Source: Accumulibacter sp. | GTDB lineage: Bacteria > Pseudomonadota > Gammaproteobacteria > Burkholderiales > Rhodocyclaceae | Assembly: GCA_016789495.1 (NCBI GenBank) | Contig: JAEUOJ010000051.1 | Coordinates: 1-33,970, forward strand | Length of the DNA stretch: 33,970 nt | Direction of reading: 5' to 3' | Shown: in pieces, positions 19,451 to 27,599 of the stretch | How the letters are laid out: every line of letters starts with the position of its first letter | Position numbering within the stretch: position 1 is the stretch's first letter | Notes under the pieces: model-generated | What the model saw: the letters and a program-made list of their open reading frames with translations, nothing else | Database searches by the model: none | What the model was told of the DNA's origin: nothing | Translations under genes and position numbers: made by a program

Positions 19451-20946
19451 AGGAAATCTCCTGGCAACTGCTTGGCGGCTACCCGTTGCTGGCGACGCTT
19501 CAGCTTCTGCCGCTGCTGACGGCCGCCCTGCTGATCGTGATCCGCAAACACCAACTGGCGCTGATGGTCGGTCGGTTGGGCGCGCTGATCGAGCTGCTGC
19601 TGGCGGTCGAGCTGTACGCCTTGGTCGACGTTTCGCAAGGCGTCCTGCATTTTGCCGAACGGATCGACCTGTTCGCCTACCACGTCGCGGTCGACGGGAT
19701 CAGCGTGCTGTTCATCCTACCGACGGCGTTGCTCGGCGTGCTGCTGTCGTTCTACGGCATGGCCCGCCAGCAGGTGACCCCTGTGCACCTGTTGTGCGTG
19801 CTGCAGGTCATCGAATCGTCGCAGATGATCATGCTGACCACGCTCAATCTGCTGTGGTTCGCCGGCGCGTCGGCGCTGCAGTTCGCCCTGGTCGGCTATC
19901 TGCTCTGGCGCTGGGCGTCGGCGCGCGAAGAGAATCTGGCGCTGTCGCGTTTCCTGCAATATCAATTGTTCGGCTGGTGCCTGTTCGTTGCCGGCGCGGT
20001 AGTGCTTGCCTGGAGCCAGGCCGACGTTGCCGGCGGCCGCTGGACGTTCGACCTGTTCGACCTGCTGCGTGCGCCGCAGATCGGCAAGTACCAGTCGGTG
20101 GCCTTCTATCTGCTCTTTTATGGGCTGGCGGTGCGTACGCCGTTGTTTCCATTGCATGGCTGGCTGCCGAATTCCGCCGGCCAGGGTCTGATCGCCGTCG
20201 GGCCGGTGCTGCTGCTCGGCGTCAAGGTCGGCATCTATGGCATGGCGCGCTTCCTGCTGCCGCTGACCGCGGAAGCGGCGATCATCTGGCAACCTTACGT
20301 GGTCGCTTTCGCGATGGTCGGCGTCTTTTTCGCGGCGATCCTCGCTTTCCGGCAAGCCAATCTGCGACGGCTGCTGGCCTTTGCCGTCGTCAGCCATACC
20401 AGTCTGATCGTCATCGGCCTGTTTACCCTGCGCCCGGCGGGATTGCAAGGCGCTTTGCTGCTGGCGGTCAATTTCGGACTGGCGGCGACGGTGATGTTTC
20501 TGATGGTTGGCTACGTCTATCGCCGCACCGGCACCACCGCGCTCGACCAACTCGGCGGGCTGTTCGACCGCCTGCCATTCATCACCATCGCCTTCCTGAT
20601 CGGTGGCCTGTCGATTCTCGGCATGCCCGGCACACCGGGTTTCGACGCCGTGCACCTGGTCCTGGAAGCGTCGATCGAAACCTTTGGCGCCTTGCCGACG
20701 ATCGCCACCGCTCTCGGCAACGTGGCCGCCGCCGGCTTTCTGTTGTGGGCGTTCCAGCGCGCCTTCCTCGCGCCGAGGCCGCGCGACCTGCCGGCAGCAC
20801 GAATCACTCCGACCAGCGGCACCGAGTATTTCGTTGGCGGTGCCACCTTGCTGGTCCTGCTGGCGGCGGGTTTTTTCCCCGAACCGTGGCTCAAACTGAC
20901 TGACGCCGCAACCCAGTTGTTGGCGGCGTATTTTCCACGTGGCTGA
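19447..20946 (+). CDS. Degenerate NuoM/NuoN-type membrane subunit
   Basis: The protein has 499 residues and about 14 helices, and it clearly aligns with the other NuoM-like proteins of this operon (LFPLHGWLP, LLLGVKVGIYGMAR, LGMPGTPGF). The conserved charges are mostly gone. The helix 5 Glu position reads FAGASAL (about S142), the helix 7 Lys is Arg (R230), the later Lys is Arg (R307), and the helix 12 Glu position holds Val with a displaced D400; only the helix 8 Lys (K260) remains. It is therefore unlikely to pump protons in the standard way and may be structural. The start GTG 19447 overlaps the previous stop (GTGA) and its stop overlaps the next gene by 8 bases. The reading frame is intact and codon use is like that of its neighbours, so it is not a pseudogene. 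Confidence 0.83.
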   Translation: MKEISWQLLGGYPLLATLQLLPLLTAALLIVIRKHQLALMVGRLGALIELLLAVELYALVDVSQGVLHFAERIDLFAYHVAVDGISVLFILPTALLGVLLSFYGMARQQVTPVHLLCVLQVIESSQMIMLTTLNLLWFAGASALQFALVGYLLWRWASAREENLALSRFLQYQLFGWCLFVAGAVVLAWSQADVAGGRWTFDLFDLLRAPQIGKYQSVAFYLLFYGLAVRTPLFPLHGWLPNSAGQGLIAVGPVLLLGVKVGIYGMARFLLPLTAEAAIIWQPYVVAFAMVGVFFAAILAFRQANLRRLLAFAVVSHTSLIVIGLFTLRPAGLQGALLLAVNFGLAATVMFLMVGYVYRRTGTTALDQLGGLFDRLPFITIAFLIGGLSILGMPGTPGFDAVHLVLEASIETFGALPTIATALGNVAAAGFLLWAFQRAFLAPRPRDLPAARITPTSGTEYFVGGATLLVLLAAGFFPEPWLKLTDAATQLLAAYFPRG

Positions 20947-22441
20947 GCTGACCGCCTATCCGCTGTTGACCGTCTTGCTGGCCTGGCCGCTTGGCGGCGC
21001 GCTGCTGACGGCGATCGTTCGCCAGAGACCCTGGGCGGGACGGATCGCGCTGAGCAGCGCGCTGGCGACGCTGGGCTGGTCGTTGCTGATCGTCGTCGCT
21101 TTCGATCCCGCCAGCGGGGAATTTCAATTGCTCGATGCGGCGCCGTGGATCGCCGGACTGGGGATCGAGTACCTGGTCGGCGTCGATGGCCTGTCGCTGT
21201 TCTTTCTGCCGGCGACGGCGCTGATTTTCTGCGCCGCCATCGTCGCCAGTTGGCGGGTGACGGCAAGCTCCACGATGCCGCTTTCCCCTGGCCTGTATTT
21301 CGCGCTGCTGCTGTCGTTCGAAACGGCCACCTTGGGGATTTTCTGCGCGCTGGATCTGATCGTTTTTTTCTGCTTCTGGGAGGCATCGCTGATCCCGCTT
21401 TATTTCCTGGTCAGCCTGTGGGGGATCGGCAGCGGCCGCCAGACGGCAGCGGTACGCTATTTTCTGGTGATGCTCGCCGGTGGCGTGCCGCTGCTGTTCG
21501 GCTTGCTGACGCTGGTGTTTGGCCAGGCCAAAGGCGGTGCCCTGGTTTTCGCGTTGCCGACACTGCTGGCCGGCGCGTTGCCGGAAGGCACGCAATACGC
21601 CGTCTTCCTGTTGCTGCTGATCGGTTTCGGCGTCAAGGTGCCGCTGGTGCCCTTGCATACTTGGTTGCCGGCGATGGCGATGGGTGCGCCGGCGGCGATC
21701 ACCGCCATTCTGGTCGGCTTGAAGCTCGGCGCCTACGGGCTGATCCGCTTCGCCATCCCGCTGGCGCCGCTGGCGGCTCGCGACCTGCAATGGCTGCTCG
21801 CCGGGCTCGGGACGCTGGCGATCCTCTACGGCGGGGTCGCCGCGCTGGTGCAGAGCAATCTGCGCGGCGTGCTGGCGTATTCGAGCGTCGCGCACGTCGG
21901 ACTGGTCATCCTCGGCCTGTCCACGTTTTCGGCGTCCGGGCTGCAAGGTGCGCTGTTACTGCTGCTCAATTTCAGCCTATGTTCGGGTAGCGCTTTTCTG
22001 GCGCTGTCGTTTCTGCATCGCCGAACCGGTTCGACCGACATCGCCCAGCTTGGCGGGATGATCCGTAACCTGCCGCTGCTCTCCGGCTTCTTCCTGTTCT
22101 TCGGTCTGGCCGGTATCGGTCTGCCCGGCACGCTCAGCTTTCCAGCCGAATTGCTGATCATCGTCGCCGCCCTGCATAGCCATACCGGCGCCGGTCTCGC
22201 CGCGCTGTTCGGCACCCTCCTGGCGGCTGCGGCCGTCCTGGCGCCGTTCGGGCAGGCGTTCCTCGGTCGGCCACGGTTGCCGGAACAAGCCGAGGTGGAC
22301 GATCTGCTGCCGCGCGAACGGGCGGTACTGCTGTTGCCGGCGCTGCTGACGGTGCTGCTCGGCGTTTATCCGAAACCGCTGCTCGATTGGTTGCGGCCAG
22401 CCGCTGAAGCCTGGGTGGCGGGCCTGGCCGGACTGCTGTGA
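20939..22441 (+). CDS. NuoM-type proton-translocating subunit (last gene of DAB-like operon)
   Basis: This 500-residue membrane protein of the ND4/NuoM family has an intact charge set: E148 (CFWEASLIP), K233 (GVKVPLVPLHTWLP), K262 (GLKLGAYGLIR) and E404 (GLPGTLSFPAE); the later Lys is replaced by R309. It is translated from GTG 20939 within the end of the preceding gene, so coupling is tight. Together with the 13207 gene it gives the operon two apparently competent NuoM-type channels. No canonical terminator with a T-run follows; a GC hairpin near 22542-22558 (AGCCCGGG/CCCGGCT) is weak. Confidence 0.87.
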   Translation: MAELTAYPLLTVLLAWPLGGALLTAIVRQRPWAGRIALSSALATLGWSLLIVVAFDPASGEFQLLDAAPWIAGLGIEYLVGVDGLSLFFLPATALIFCAAIVASWRVTASSTMPLSPGLYFALLLSFETATLGIFCALDLIVFFCFWEASLIPLYFLVSLWGIGSGRQTAAVRYFLVMLAGGVPLLFGLLTLVFGQAKGGALVFALPTLLAGALPEGTQYAVFLLLLIGFGVKVPLVPLHTWLPAMAMGAPAAITAILVGLKLGAYGLIRFAIPLAPLAARDLQWLLAGLGTLAILYGGVAALVQSNLRGVLAYSSVAHVGLVILGLSTFSASGLQGALLLLLNFSLCSGSAFLALSFLHRRTGSTDIAQLGGMIRNLPLLSGFFLFFGLAGIGLPGTLSFPAELLIIVAALHSHTGAGLAALFGTLLAAAAVLAPFGQAFLGRPRLPEQAEVDDLLPRERAVLLLPALLTVLLGVYPKPLLDWLRPAAEAWVAGLAGLL

Positions 22442-22624
22442 CGCCCGCCGCCGGTGGCGATTGACGAAACAAGCCTGGCGGGTTGCGGTATGCTGCCATC
22501 ACGGCTGACGCTGGACGTTCGATTACGCTTGGCGAGCCCGGGGTTCCTGCCCGGCTGACGACCCGACTGTGCCTGCCGGTCAGCCCGGCGGCCGGACCGA
22601 TGAACACGATCTGAGGAGACCATC
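22442..22624. other. Intergenic gap after the DAB-like operon
   Basis: This 183-bp GC-rich stretch has an imperfect hairpin around 22542-22558 and, at its end, the ribosome binding site GAGGAG of the small ORF at 22625. No promoter could be assigned. Confidence 0.3.
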
Positions 22625-22750
22625 ATGGCCGGAGTAACAGTCATCGAGATCATCGCGGCCGGCACGGCGGATTTTTCGGTCCCGGACCCTGCGGCGGTTC
22701 GGCCGCTCGCCAACACGCCCGTCGCCATTGCTTGCCAAGCGGTGAAATAG
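22625..22750 (+). CDS. Small 41-residue ORF with a strong ribosome binding site
   Basis: ATG 22625 is preceded by GAGGAG with good spacing, and the frame runs 41 codons to TAG 22748-22750. The predicted peptide starts MAGVTVIEIIAAG and contains a PDPAAVRPLANTPVA segment and one Cys; no membrane helix or known motif is seen. The stop lies 3 bases before the GTG start of the DUF938 gene, so it may be a leader peptide or a genuine small protein translated with that gene. I do not recognise a family. Confidence 0.4.
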   Translation: MAGVTVIEIIAAGTADFSVPDPAAVRPLANTPVAIACQAVK

Positions 22751-22753
22751 ACG

Positions 22754-23398
22754 GTGATCGATAAACCCTATGCCGCCGCCTGTGACCGAAATCGCGCGCC
22801 GATTCTGGCGGTATTGCGGGATTACTTCACCGATCGACGACGGGTGCTCGAGATCGGCAGCGGCACCGGTCAGCATGCGGTCTTCTTTGCCGCGCAGTGC
22901 CCGCAATGGCTCTGGCAAACCTCGGACCGCCCGGAGAATCTGCCCGGCATCCGTGCCTGGCTGGCGGATGCGGCCTTGGAAAATACGCCGCCGCCGTTGG
23001 CTCTCGACGTCTTCGATCCCTTTCCAGCCGGCGGTTTCGATGCGCTGTTCAGTGCGAACACCTTGCACATCATGCCCTGGCCGGCTGTGCGCCGCTTGTT
23101 CGCCGCTCTGCCGTCGGCGCTCGCCGACGGAGCGCCGATCGTCATTTACGGACCGTTCAATTATGGTGGCCACTTCACCAGCGCCAGCAACGCCGCGTTT
23201 GATGCGCAATTGAAAGCCACGGCAGCGCACCAGGGGATCCGCGATTTCGAACAGGTTGTCGAACTGGCGGCGGCGGCCGGGCTCGCCTTCCTCGAAGACC
23301 GCGCCATGCCGTCCAACAACCGCTGTCTGGTGTGGCGAAAACTCGCCGCCGGAGCAATCGACCATCATCAGAAAGGAGAATCGAATGGCTGGTTTTGA
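22754..23398 (+). CDS. DUF938 family SAM-dependent methyltransferase-like protein
   Basis: This 214-residue class I methyltransferase-like protein has the SAM-binding glycine motif 'VLEIGSGTGQHAVFFA' (about residues 31-46) and further motifs 'WQTSDRPENLPGI' and 'FDALFSANTLHIMPW'. The last two are characteristic of DUF938 (also annotated UPF0585). The family's substrate is not established. GTG 22754 is chosen because 'MIDKPYAAACDRNRAPIL' is the usual N-terminus of the family. The gene follows the 41-codon ORF by 3 bases and overlaps the next gene by 14 bases, so the three form a small operon. Confidence 0.87.
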   Translation: MIDKPYAAACDRNRAPILAVLRDYFTDRRRVLEIGSGTGQHAVFFAAQCPQWLWQTSDRPENLPGIRAWLADAALENTPPPLALDVFDPFPAGGFDALFSANTLHIMPWPAVRRLFAALPSALADGAPIVIYGPFNYGGHFTSASNAAFDAQLKATAAHQGIRDFEQVVELAAAAGLAFLEDRAMPSNNRCLVWRKLAAGAIDHHQKGESNGWF

Positions 23399-23720
23399 AA
23401 ACTACCATCAGGGCACCCAGGACATCGAACTGGAAATCGAACGCAAAGGCATCGCCTTGGGCATCGATTGGCAGGACGAGGTCCAGGTCCGCGCCCTGGC
23501 CCGCGAAGCGCTTGATTACTCGGCGGATCAACCCCAGTTTTCGACGGTCGCCCCGCTCGATCACCGTCTGATGGCCAGAGTCGAACTTTTCGGCCTGGCC
23601 GGCCTGATGTTGCGGACGATGGAGGAAAGTGCCGGCATGGGCGTCGAAAGCCATGGCGGCGAGGTGTGGAAAGCCTTTGCCCGCGCGCTATGGGCCGAGG
23701 CGGAAATGCGCAAGACCTGA
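23385..23720 (+). CDS. Conserved-looking hypothetical protein, 111 residues
   Basis: ATG 23385 is preceded by AAAGGAG at ideal spacing, which fixes the start inside the last codons of the DUF938 gene (14-bp overlap). The predicted protein is soluble and acidic, begins MAGFENYHQGTQDIELEIERKG and appears mostly helical in its second half. No signal peptide, Cys pair or catalytic motif is evident, and I do not recognise the family. Strong translation signals and coupling to the methyltransferase argue that it is a real gene. Confidence 0.7.
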   Translation: MAGFENYHQGTQDIELEIERKGIALGIDWQDEVQVRALAREALDYSADQPQFSTVAPLDHRLMARVELFGLAGLMLRTMEESAGMGVESHGGEVWKAFARALWAEAEMRKT

Positions 23721-23784
23721 GCGGCGTCCGCCAGCCGTTCGCCCCGGCGCCTACCGGCCGTGCGTCCGGCCAGCGGACGACCGG

Positions 23785-24618
23785 CTACGCCGCGAAGCGC
23801 CTCCCGGGACGACAGGCATTGATCGCCTCGCGGGTTGCCGTCGCCGCCAGACGCGCCGCCTCGGCGTAATCGTCGCCGCTGCTGGCGTAGAGGATTGCCC
23901 GGGAAGAATTGATCATCAACCCGCCACCATCCCGGGTGCACCCGGCCCGTACCGTCGCCTCGATATCGCCCCCCTGCGCCCCGATGCCGGGAACGAGCAG
24001 CGGCATCGAGCCAGTGAGTTCCCGGACGCGGGCGATCTCGTCGGGAAAGGTGGCCCCGACGACCAGCGCGCACTGGCCGGTGGTGTTCCATTCGTCGCTG
24101 ACCAGCCGGGCGACGCGCTCATAGAGTTTCTCGCCACCGACATCGAGAAATTGCAGATCGCTGCCGCCGGGATTCGACGTCCGGCAGAGCAGGATGACGC
24201 CTTTGTCCGGATACGCCAGATAAGGCGCGATCGAATCACGGCCGAGGTAGGGATTGACCGTCACCGCGTCGGCGGCAAAACGCTCGAAAGCTTCGCGGGC
24301 ATATTGTTCGGCCGTGCTGCCGATGTCGCCGCGCTTGGCGTCGAGAATCACCGGGATTCCCGGATGGTGGGCATGGATGTGAGCGATCAGCGCCGCAAGC
24401 TGCTCTTCGGCGCGCTGGGCGGCGAAATAGGCGATCTGCGGCTTGAAGCAGCAGACCAGGTCGGCCGTGGCATCGACGATCCGCCGACAGAACTCGAAGA
24501 TCGCCTCCGGCTGATGACCCAGCAGGCGCGGAAAACGTGAGGGGTCCGGGTCGAGACCGACACACAACAGGCTGTCGCGATCTTGCCAGGCGGTACGCAG
24601 AGCATCAATGAAGGTCAT
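23785..24618 (-). CDS. pyrF: Orotidine 5'-phosphate decarboxylase (type 2)
   Basis: This 277-residue TIM-barrel enzyme catalyses the last step of UMP synthesis, OMP to UMP plus CO2. The catalytic array is seen in '[18 protein letters not shown]' (Asp-Lys-Asp), with 'LCVGLDPDP' at the N-terminus, 'CFKPQIAYF', 'LVVGATFP' and '[12 protein letters not shown]' for phosphate binding. Length and motifs are those of the longer PyrF subfamily (about 270 residues, as in Myxococcus and Mycobacterium) rather than the E. coli type. The start ATG 24618 matches the family N-terminus [11 protein letters not shown]; the open frame runs to 24957, but that extension does not look coding. The gene is convergent with the hypothetical gene and divergent from cas3. 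Confidence 0.95.
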   Translation of the reverse strand: MTFIDALRTAWQDRDSLLCVGLDPDPSRFPRLLGHQPEAIFEFCRRIVDATADLVCCFKPQIAYFAAQRAEEQLAALIAHIHAHHPGIPVILDAKRGDIGSTAEQYAREAFERFAADAVTVNPYLGRDSIAPYLAYPDKGVILLCRTSNPGGSDLQFLDVGGEKLYERVARLVSDEWNTTGQCALVVGATFPDEIARVRELTGSMPLLVPGIGAQGGDIEATVRAGCTRDGGGLMINSSRAILYASSGDDYAEAARLAATATREAINACRPGRRFAA

Positions 24619-25075
24619 GATCGTTTTTCGATAAGCGGCGGGATGAGCCGCCCCGGGCTTCGAGGAGGCTCCGGGAGCGAAGGGCGGGTGGTTCTGATCC
24701 GCGTGATGATAACCCGCGGGGGCGAAATCCTCCACGCCGTCCTTGGTCTTTGACACCCGTCCCCGACGATCTGCGCGCGGCGTTTCCCGTGCCCATGCGA
24801 CCAGGCGCCTGCCCGGGGAGGCCGCGAAATCCCGCAACGCCAGATCGGCCAGCGTTTCCATCTGCGCCGCGCGACGCATGCGCTGTGCCGCGACCGCTCG
24901 GGGCTTTCCCGTCGTGACTCGTCGGGCGCGGGGGCGCCGGCATGAGCGAGTCGTCACCGATGGTCATATGACGAAAGCCATCAAAAAAATCGTTAAACCA
25001 GGCAAAAAAACATTCGCATGGCATCGACAAGGAGCCATAATCGACATGTCGAAGGGTCGGTGGAATGGGAGGCGG
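24619..25075. other. Gap between pyrF and cas3
   Basis: The 457 bases between the divergent starts of pyrF and cas3 are open in several frames because they are GC-rich, but none gives a protein-like sequence. The left 330 bases hold nothing I recognise. The right part (about 24960-25075) turns AT-rich and holds the probable cas3 promoter and ribosome binding sites. Confidence 0.5.
25013..25041 (+). promoter_or_regulatory. Candidate promoter of cas3
   Basis: TTCGCA (25013-25018, 4 of 6) and CATAAT (25036-25041, 5 of 6) are separated by 17 bases. Transcription would begin near 25048, after the alternative start codon at 25046, which supports ATG 25076 as the cas3 start. Confidence 0.35.
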
Positions 25076-27478
25076 ATGAACAACGAACTGAACGTGAACG
25101 ACAGCGATTTCATCGCCCATGTCCGCAAAGAGGGCGAGCGGTTATTGGCGCATGCGCTGACCGAGCATGCGGATAAGGTTTCCTTGCTGGCAGCGGAATT
25201 TGCCGCGACTTTTGATTCGGCCTCCTGGGCTGCCTTGGCCGGACTATGGCACGATCTTGGCAAGTTCCGGACTGGCTTTCAGCGCTATATCCGCCAATGC
25301 GGCGATGCCCATGTCGAAGGGCGCGTGGCCGATCCCGACAAAACACATTCAGCGGCGGGCGCGCTATGGGCGCAGCAGTACTTGAAAGAAGTACAAGGGC
25401 GAGCTGGCGAGGTTGTCGCTCGCGTGCTTTCCTACCTGATCGCCGGTCATCATGCCGGATTGTCGGATTGGGCTGGCGAAAACAAAAGCCTGCATAACCG
25501 TTTCGCGTCCGACCATGCCAGAAAGGAATTAACGACCACGCTGGCTGCGCCGATTCCCGAAAGCATCCTGAAACCGGCGGCAGCACTACCGAACATCAGT
25601 GATTTGCTGCGTTATCGCGACAGCAACCCGAGTGACCAGAGCGCCTCCATCCCCGGCCGTTTCGCGCTGTGGGTGCGGATGCTGTTTTCTTGTCTGGTTG
25701 ATGCGGATTTCCTCGATACCGAATCTTTCATGTCGCCAGACAAGAGCCAGCTGCGGCCAGGTTTTCTCGAACTTGAGGCGATGGAGACACTGTTGTCCGG
25801 GCACTTCGAACGGATGGCGATGGCGGTGGCCGCACGTGGCGAGGCCGCCAGCCAGGTCAATCGCCAGCGCGCCAAAGTCCTGCGGGAATGCCTCGCCAAG
25901 GCCGAATTGCCGCCCGGCGTCTTCAGCTTGACGGTGCCGACCGGCGGCGGCAAGACGCTCTCCAGCCTGGCCTTTGCATTACGGCATGCGGTTCGCCACG
26001 GCAAACGGCGTGTCGTCTATGCCATTCCTTACACCAGCATCATCGAGCAGACGGCCGACATCTTCCGCCGCATTTTCGGCGACGGGAACGTCATCGAACA
26101 CCACAGCAACGTTGAATCCGACGAAAGCCAGGAAACCGCCCGTTCGCGGCTGGCCTGCGAAAATTGGCAGGCGCCGCTGATCGTCACCACCAATGTGCAA
26201 CTGCTGGAAAGCCTGTTCGCCAACAAAACCTCGCGCTGCCGCAAGCTGCACAATCTGGTCGGCAGCGTCATCGTTCTTGATGAGGCGCAACTGCTACCGG
26301 TTGACTACCTGCAACCCGTCGTCGACGTCCTACGGCTGCTGGTCAAGGATTATGGCGTCACGCTGCTGCTGTGCACCGCCACCCAGCCGACGCTGGAAAG
26401 CCGGATCAGCTTCGATCAGGCCAAAGCCTTGCGCGGCTTAAAGGTCGGCGAAGTGCGCGAAATTGTAGACGACATCCCCGGCCTCTATGCCGACCTGGAA
26501 CGGGTGCGTGTGCATCTGCCCGCTGATTTGCACGCCACTCGGAGTTGGCACGAGTTGGCGCCGGAAATTGCCCGCCACGAGGCGGTGCTTGCCATTGTCA
26601 GCCGTCGTGCCGACGCTCGCGATTTGTATCGGCAGCTCAAGATGGAACATGGCGCTGGACTGTGGCACCTGTCCGGGCTGATGTGTGCCGAGCACCGCAG
26701 CGACACCATTGCCACGATCCAGACGAGGCTGGCCGAACGGCGACAGGCACTGCGCGACGGACAAGCCAGCGCGCCGGTCCGGGTGGTCAGCACGCAGTTG
26801 GTGGAGGCGGGCGTCGACATCGACTTCCCGGTGGTCTATCGGGCGCTGGCCGGTCTCGACTCCATTGCCCAGGCCGCCGGGCGTTGCAACCGCGAAGGGC
26901 GCCTGGAACGAGGCGAGGTGCATGTTTTCGTGCCACCCAACGCAGCGCCGCCGGGCCTGCTGCGCATGGCCGAGCAGACGACGCGGATTCTCTGGGCCGG
27001 ACTTCCGGAAGAAGCGGCGCCGATGGGAGTCGAACGCTTTTCCGAGTTTTTCAGCAAGCTTTACAGCGATGCACGCCTGGACAAAAAAGAGATCTGCCAA
27101 CTGTTGCGCGTCGGTAGAGAAGGGGAGGTGCTGTTCCGCACCGTCGCCGAGCGTTTCCGCCTGATCGACGAACAGGATGGCGCCACGGTGTTCGTTCGCT
27201 ACCGCCGCGACGACAACGACGAGCAAATCGGCCGGTGGTTGAACACCCTGAAAAAGAAAGGCCCGGAGCGCTGGCTGCTGCGCAAGCTGCAACGCTACGG
27301 CGTGACCATCTATCGGCGCGACCTGCCACGCCTGCTCGATCAGGGCGACATCCAGCCGCTGAGCGGCGATTTTCCTGAATTGTATGTGCAGTCGCCAGAC
27401 AACGATGTGCTCTACGACCAAGCGCTCGGGATCAATGTGGACGGTGCGCCGGGTGATCCTGGGAGCTTTGTTACGTGA
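25076..27478 (+). CDS. cas3: CRISPR-associated nuclease/helicase Cas3 (type I-C)
   Basis: The 800-residue single protein carries both Cas3 activities. The N-terminal HD nuclease has HD at residues 59-60 (LWHDLGKF), 'KTHSAAGALWA' and 'AGHHAGLSDW'. The superfamily 2 helicase has Walker A TGGGKT (Lys at about 293), the DEAQ box at about 402-405, LCTATQPTL (motif III), and 'STQLVEAGVDIDFP' with QAAGRCNREG (motifs V-VI). Recruited by Cascade after full target recognition, it nicks and degrades the DNA. ATG 25076 has GGGAGG three bases upstream, which is close; ATG 25046 with AAGGAG 11 bases upstream is the alternative and would add ten residues. The gene is separated from cas5c by 420 bp and probably has its own promoter. 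Confidence 0.95.
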   Translation: MNNELNVNDSDFIAHVRKEGERLLAHALTEHADKVSLLAAEFAATFDSASWAALAGLWHDLGKFRTGFQRYIRQCGDAHVEGRVADPDKTHSAAGALWAQQYLKEVQGRAGEVVARVLSYLIAGHHAGLSDWAGENKSLHNRFASDHARKELTTTLAAPIPESILKPAAALPNISDLLRYRDSNPSDQSASIPGRFALWVRMLFSCLVDADFLDTESFMSPDKSQLRPGFLELEAMETLLSGHFERMAMAVAARGEAASQVNRQRAKVLRECLAKAELPPGVFSLTVPTGGGKTLSSLAFALRHAVRHGKRRVVYAIPYTSIIEQTADIFRRIFGDGNVIEHHSNVESDESQETARSRLACENWQAPLIVTTNVQLLESLFANKTSRCRKLHNLVGSVIVLDEAQLLPVDYLQPVVDVLRLLVKDYGVTLLLCTATQPTLESRISFDQAKALRGLKVGEVREIVDDIPGLYADLERVRVHLPADLHATRSWHELAPEIARHEAVLAIVSRRADARDLYRQLKMEHGAGLWHLSGLMCAEHRSDTIATIQTRLAERRQALRDGQASAPVRVVSTQLVEAGVDIDFPVVYRALAGLDSIAQAAGRCNREGRLERGEVHVFVPPNAAPPGLLRMAEQTTRILWAGLPEEAAPMGVERFSEFFSKLYSDARLDKKEICQLLRVGREGEVLFRTVAERFRLIDEQDGATVFVRYRRDDNDEQIGRWLNTLKKKGPERWLLRKLQRYGVTIYRRDLPRLLDQGDIQPLSGDFPELYVQSPDNDVLYDQALGINVDGAPGDPGSFVT

Positions 27479-27500
27479 GGCTGGGCGTAGTGACGGACGC

Positions 27501-27527
27501 AAAAAAGGGCCGAGACAAGCTCGGCCC
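27501..27527 (-). terminator. Intrinsic terminator on the minus strand in the cas3-cas5c gap
   Basis: An 8-bp perfect stem (GGGCCGAG / CTCGGCCC, 27507-27514 and 27520-27527) with a 5-base loop is followed, only when read on the minus strand, by six T residues (27501-27506). On the plus strand the stem is followed by TAGTAATAC, so it is not a good terminator for cas3. No protein gene on the minus strand would use it; it fits the crRNA-like RNA described here. Confidence 0.85.
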
Positions 27528-27566
27528 TAGTAATACATAGATACAACGGACAACTTAGACCATTGA

Positions 27567-27591
27567 GTTTCAATCCACGCTGGTTTCAGCG
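27567..27591 (-). repeat. Shortened CRISPR-repeat-like element with compensated hairpin
   Basis: The 14 bases GCGTGGATTGAAAC (27580-27567) are identical to the end of the array repeat, and TTCGC (27593-27589) matches its beginning. The inner part is shortened: the array stem CGCCCC/GGGGCG becomes CGCTG/CAGCG with an AAAC loop. The outer CGC/GCG pairs are kept and the inner pairs are replaced by a T-A and a G-C pair. Preserved pairing points to selection rather than decay. Confidence 0.75.
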
Positions 27592-27599
27592 AAGAGCAG

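Larger units (their letters stand above)
27501..27592 (-). ncRNA. Predicted crRNA-like small RNA (CreR/CreA-type) between cas3 and cas5c
   Basis: Read on the minus strand, the unit has these parts in order: a short hairpin CGCTG-AAAC-CAGCG (27591-27578); the 11-nt tag TGGATTGAAAC (27577-27567), identical to the 3' end of every repeat in the array; a 39-nt spacer-like segment (27566-27528) starting TCAATGGTC; and an intrinsic terminator (27527-27501). An extended -10 element lies just upstream. In type I-C, Cas5c cuts at the base of the repeat hairpin and leaves an 11-nt 5' handle, so this transcript should yield a crRNA-like product. The handle-to-next-hairpin distance is 39 nt, against 38-40 nt in the array (34-36 nt spacer plus GCTT). 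The spacer-like part matches a site about 90 bp away that has a TTC PAM. Known analogues are CreA of creTA modules and cas-regulating CreR RNAs; expression here is inferred. Confidence 0.7.

Noticed and set aside
13207..22441. Partial NADH dehydrogenase (complex I) or hydrogenase operon
   Set aside because: No nuoA-K, hydrophilic, hydrogenase or Mrp small-subunit genes are present, and dabA sits in the middle of the tightly coupled genes.
24743..25045. In-frame upstream extension of cas3
   Set aside because: The translated extension is Arg/Ala-rich with no Cas3 similarity, and a probable promoter at 25013-25041 lies inside it.
27501..27527. Terminator for cas3 on the plus strand
   Set aside because: Read in the plus direction the stem has no T-run after it; the T-run exists only on the minus strand.
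27567..27580. Plain decayed repeat left from a former array
   Set aside because: A relic would not be expected to keep a re-paired hairpin, a promoter, a terminator at array spacing and a target with the correct PAM. It remains the main alternative until transcription is shown.
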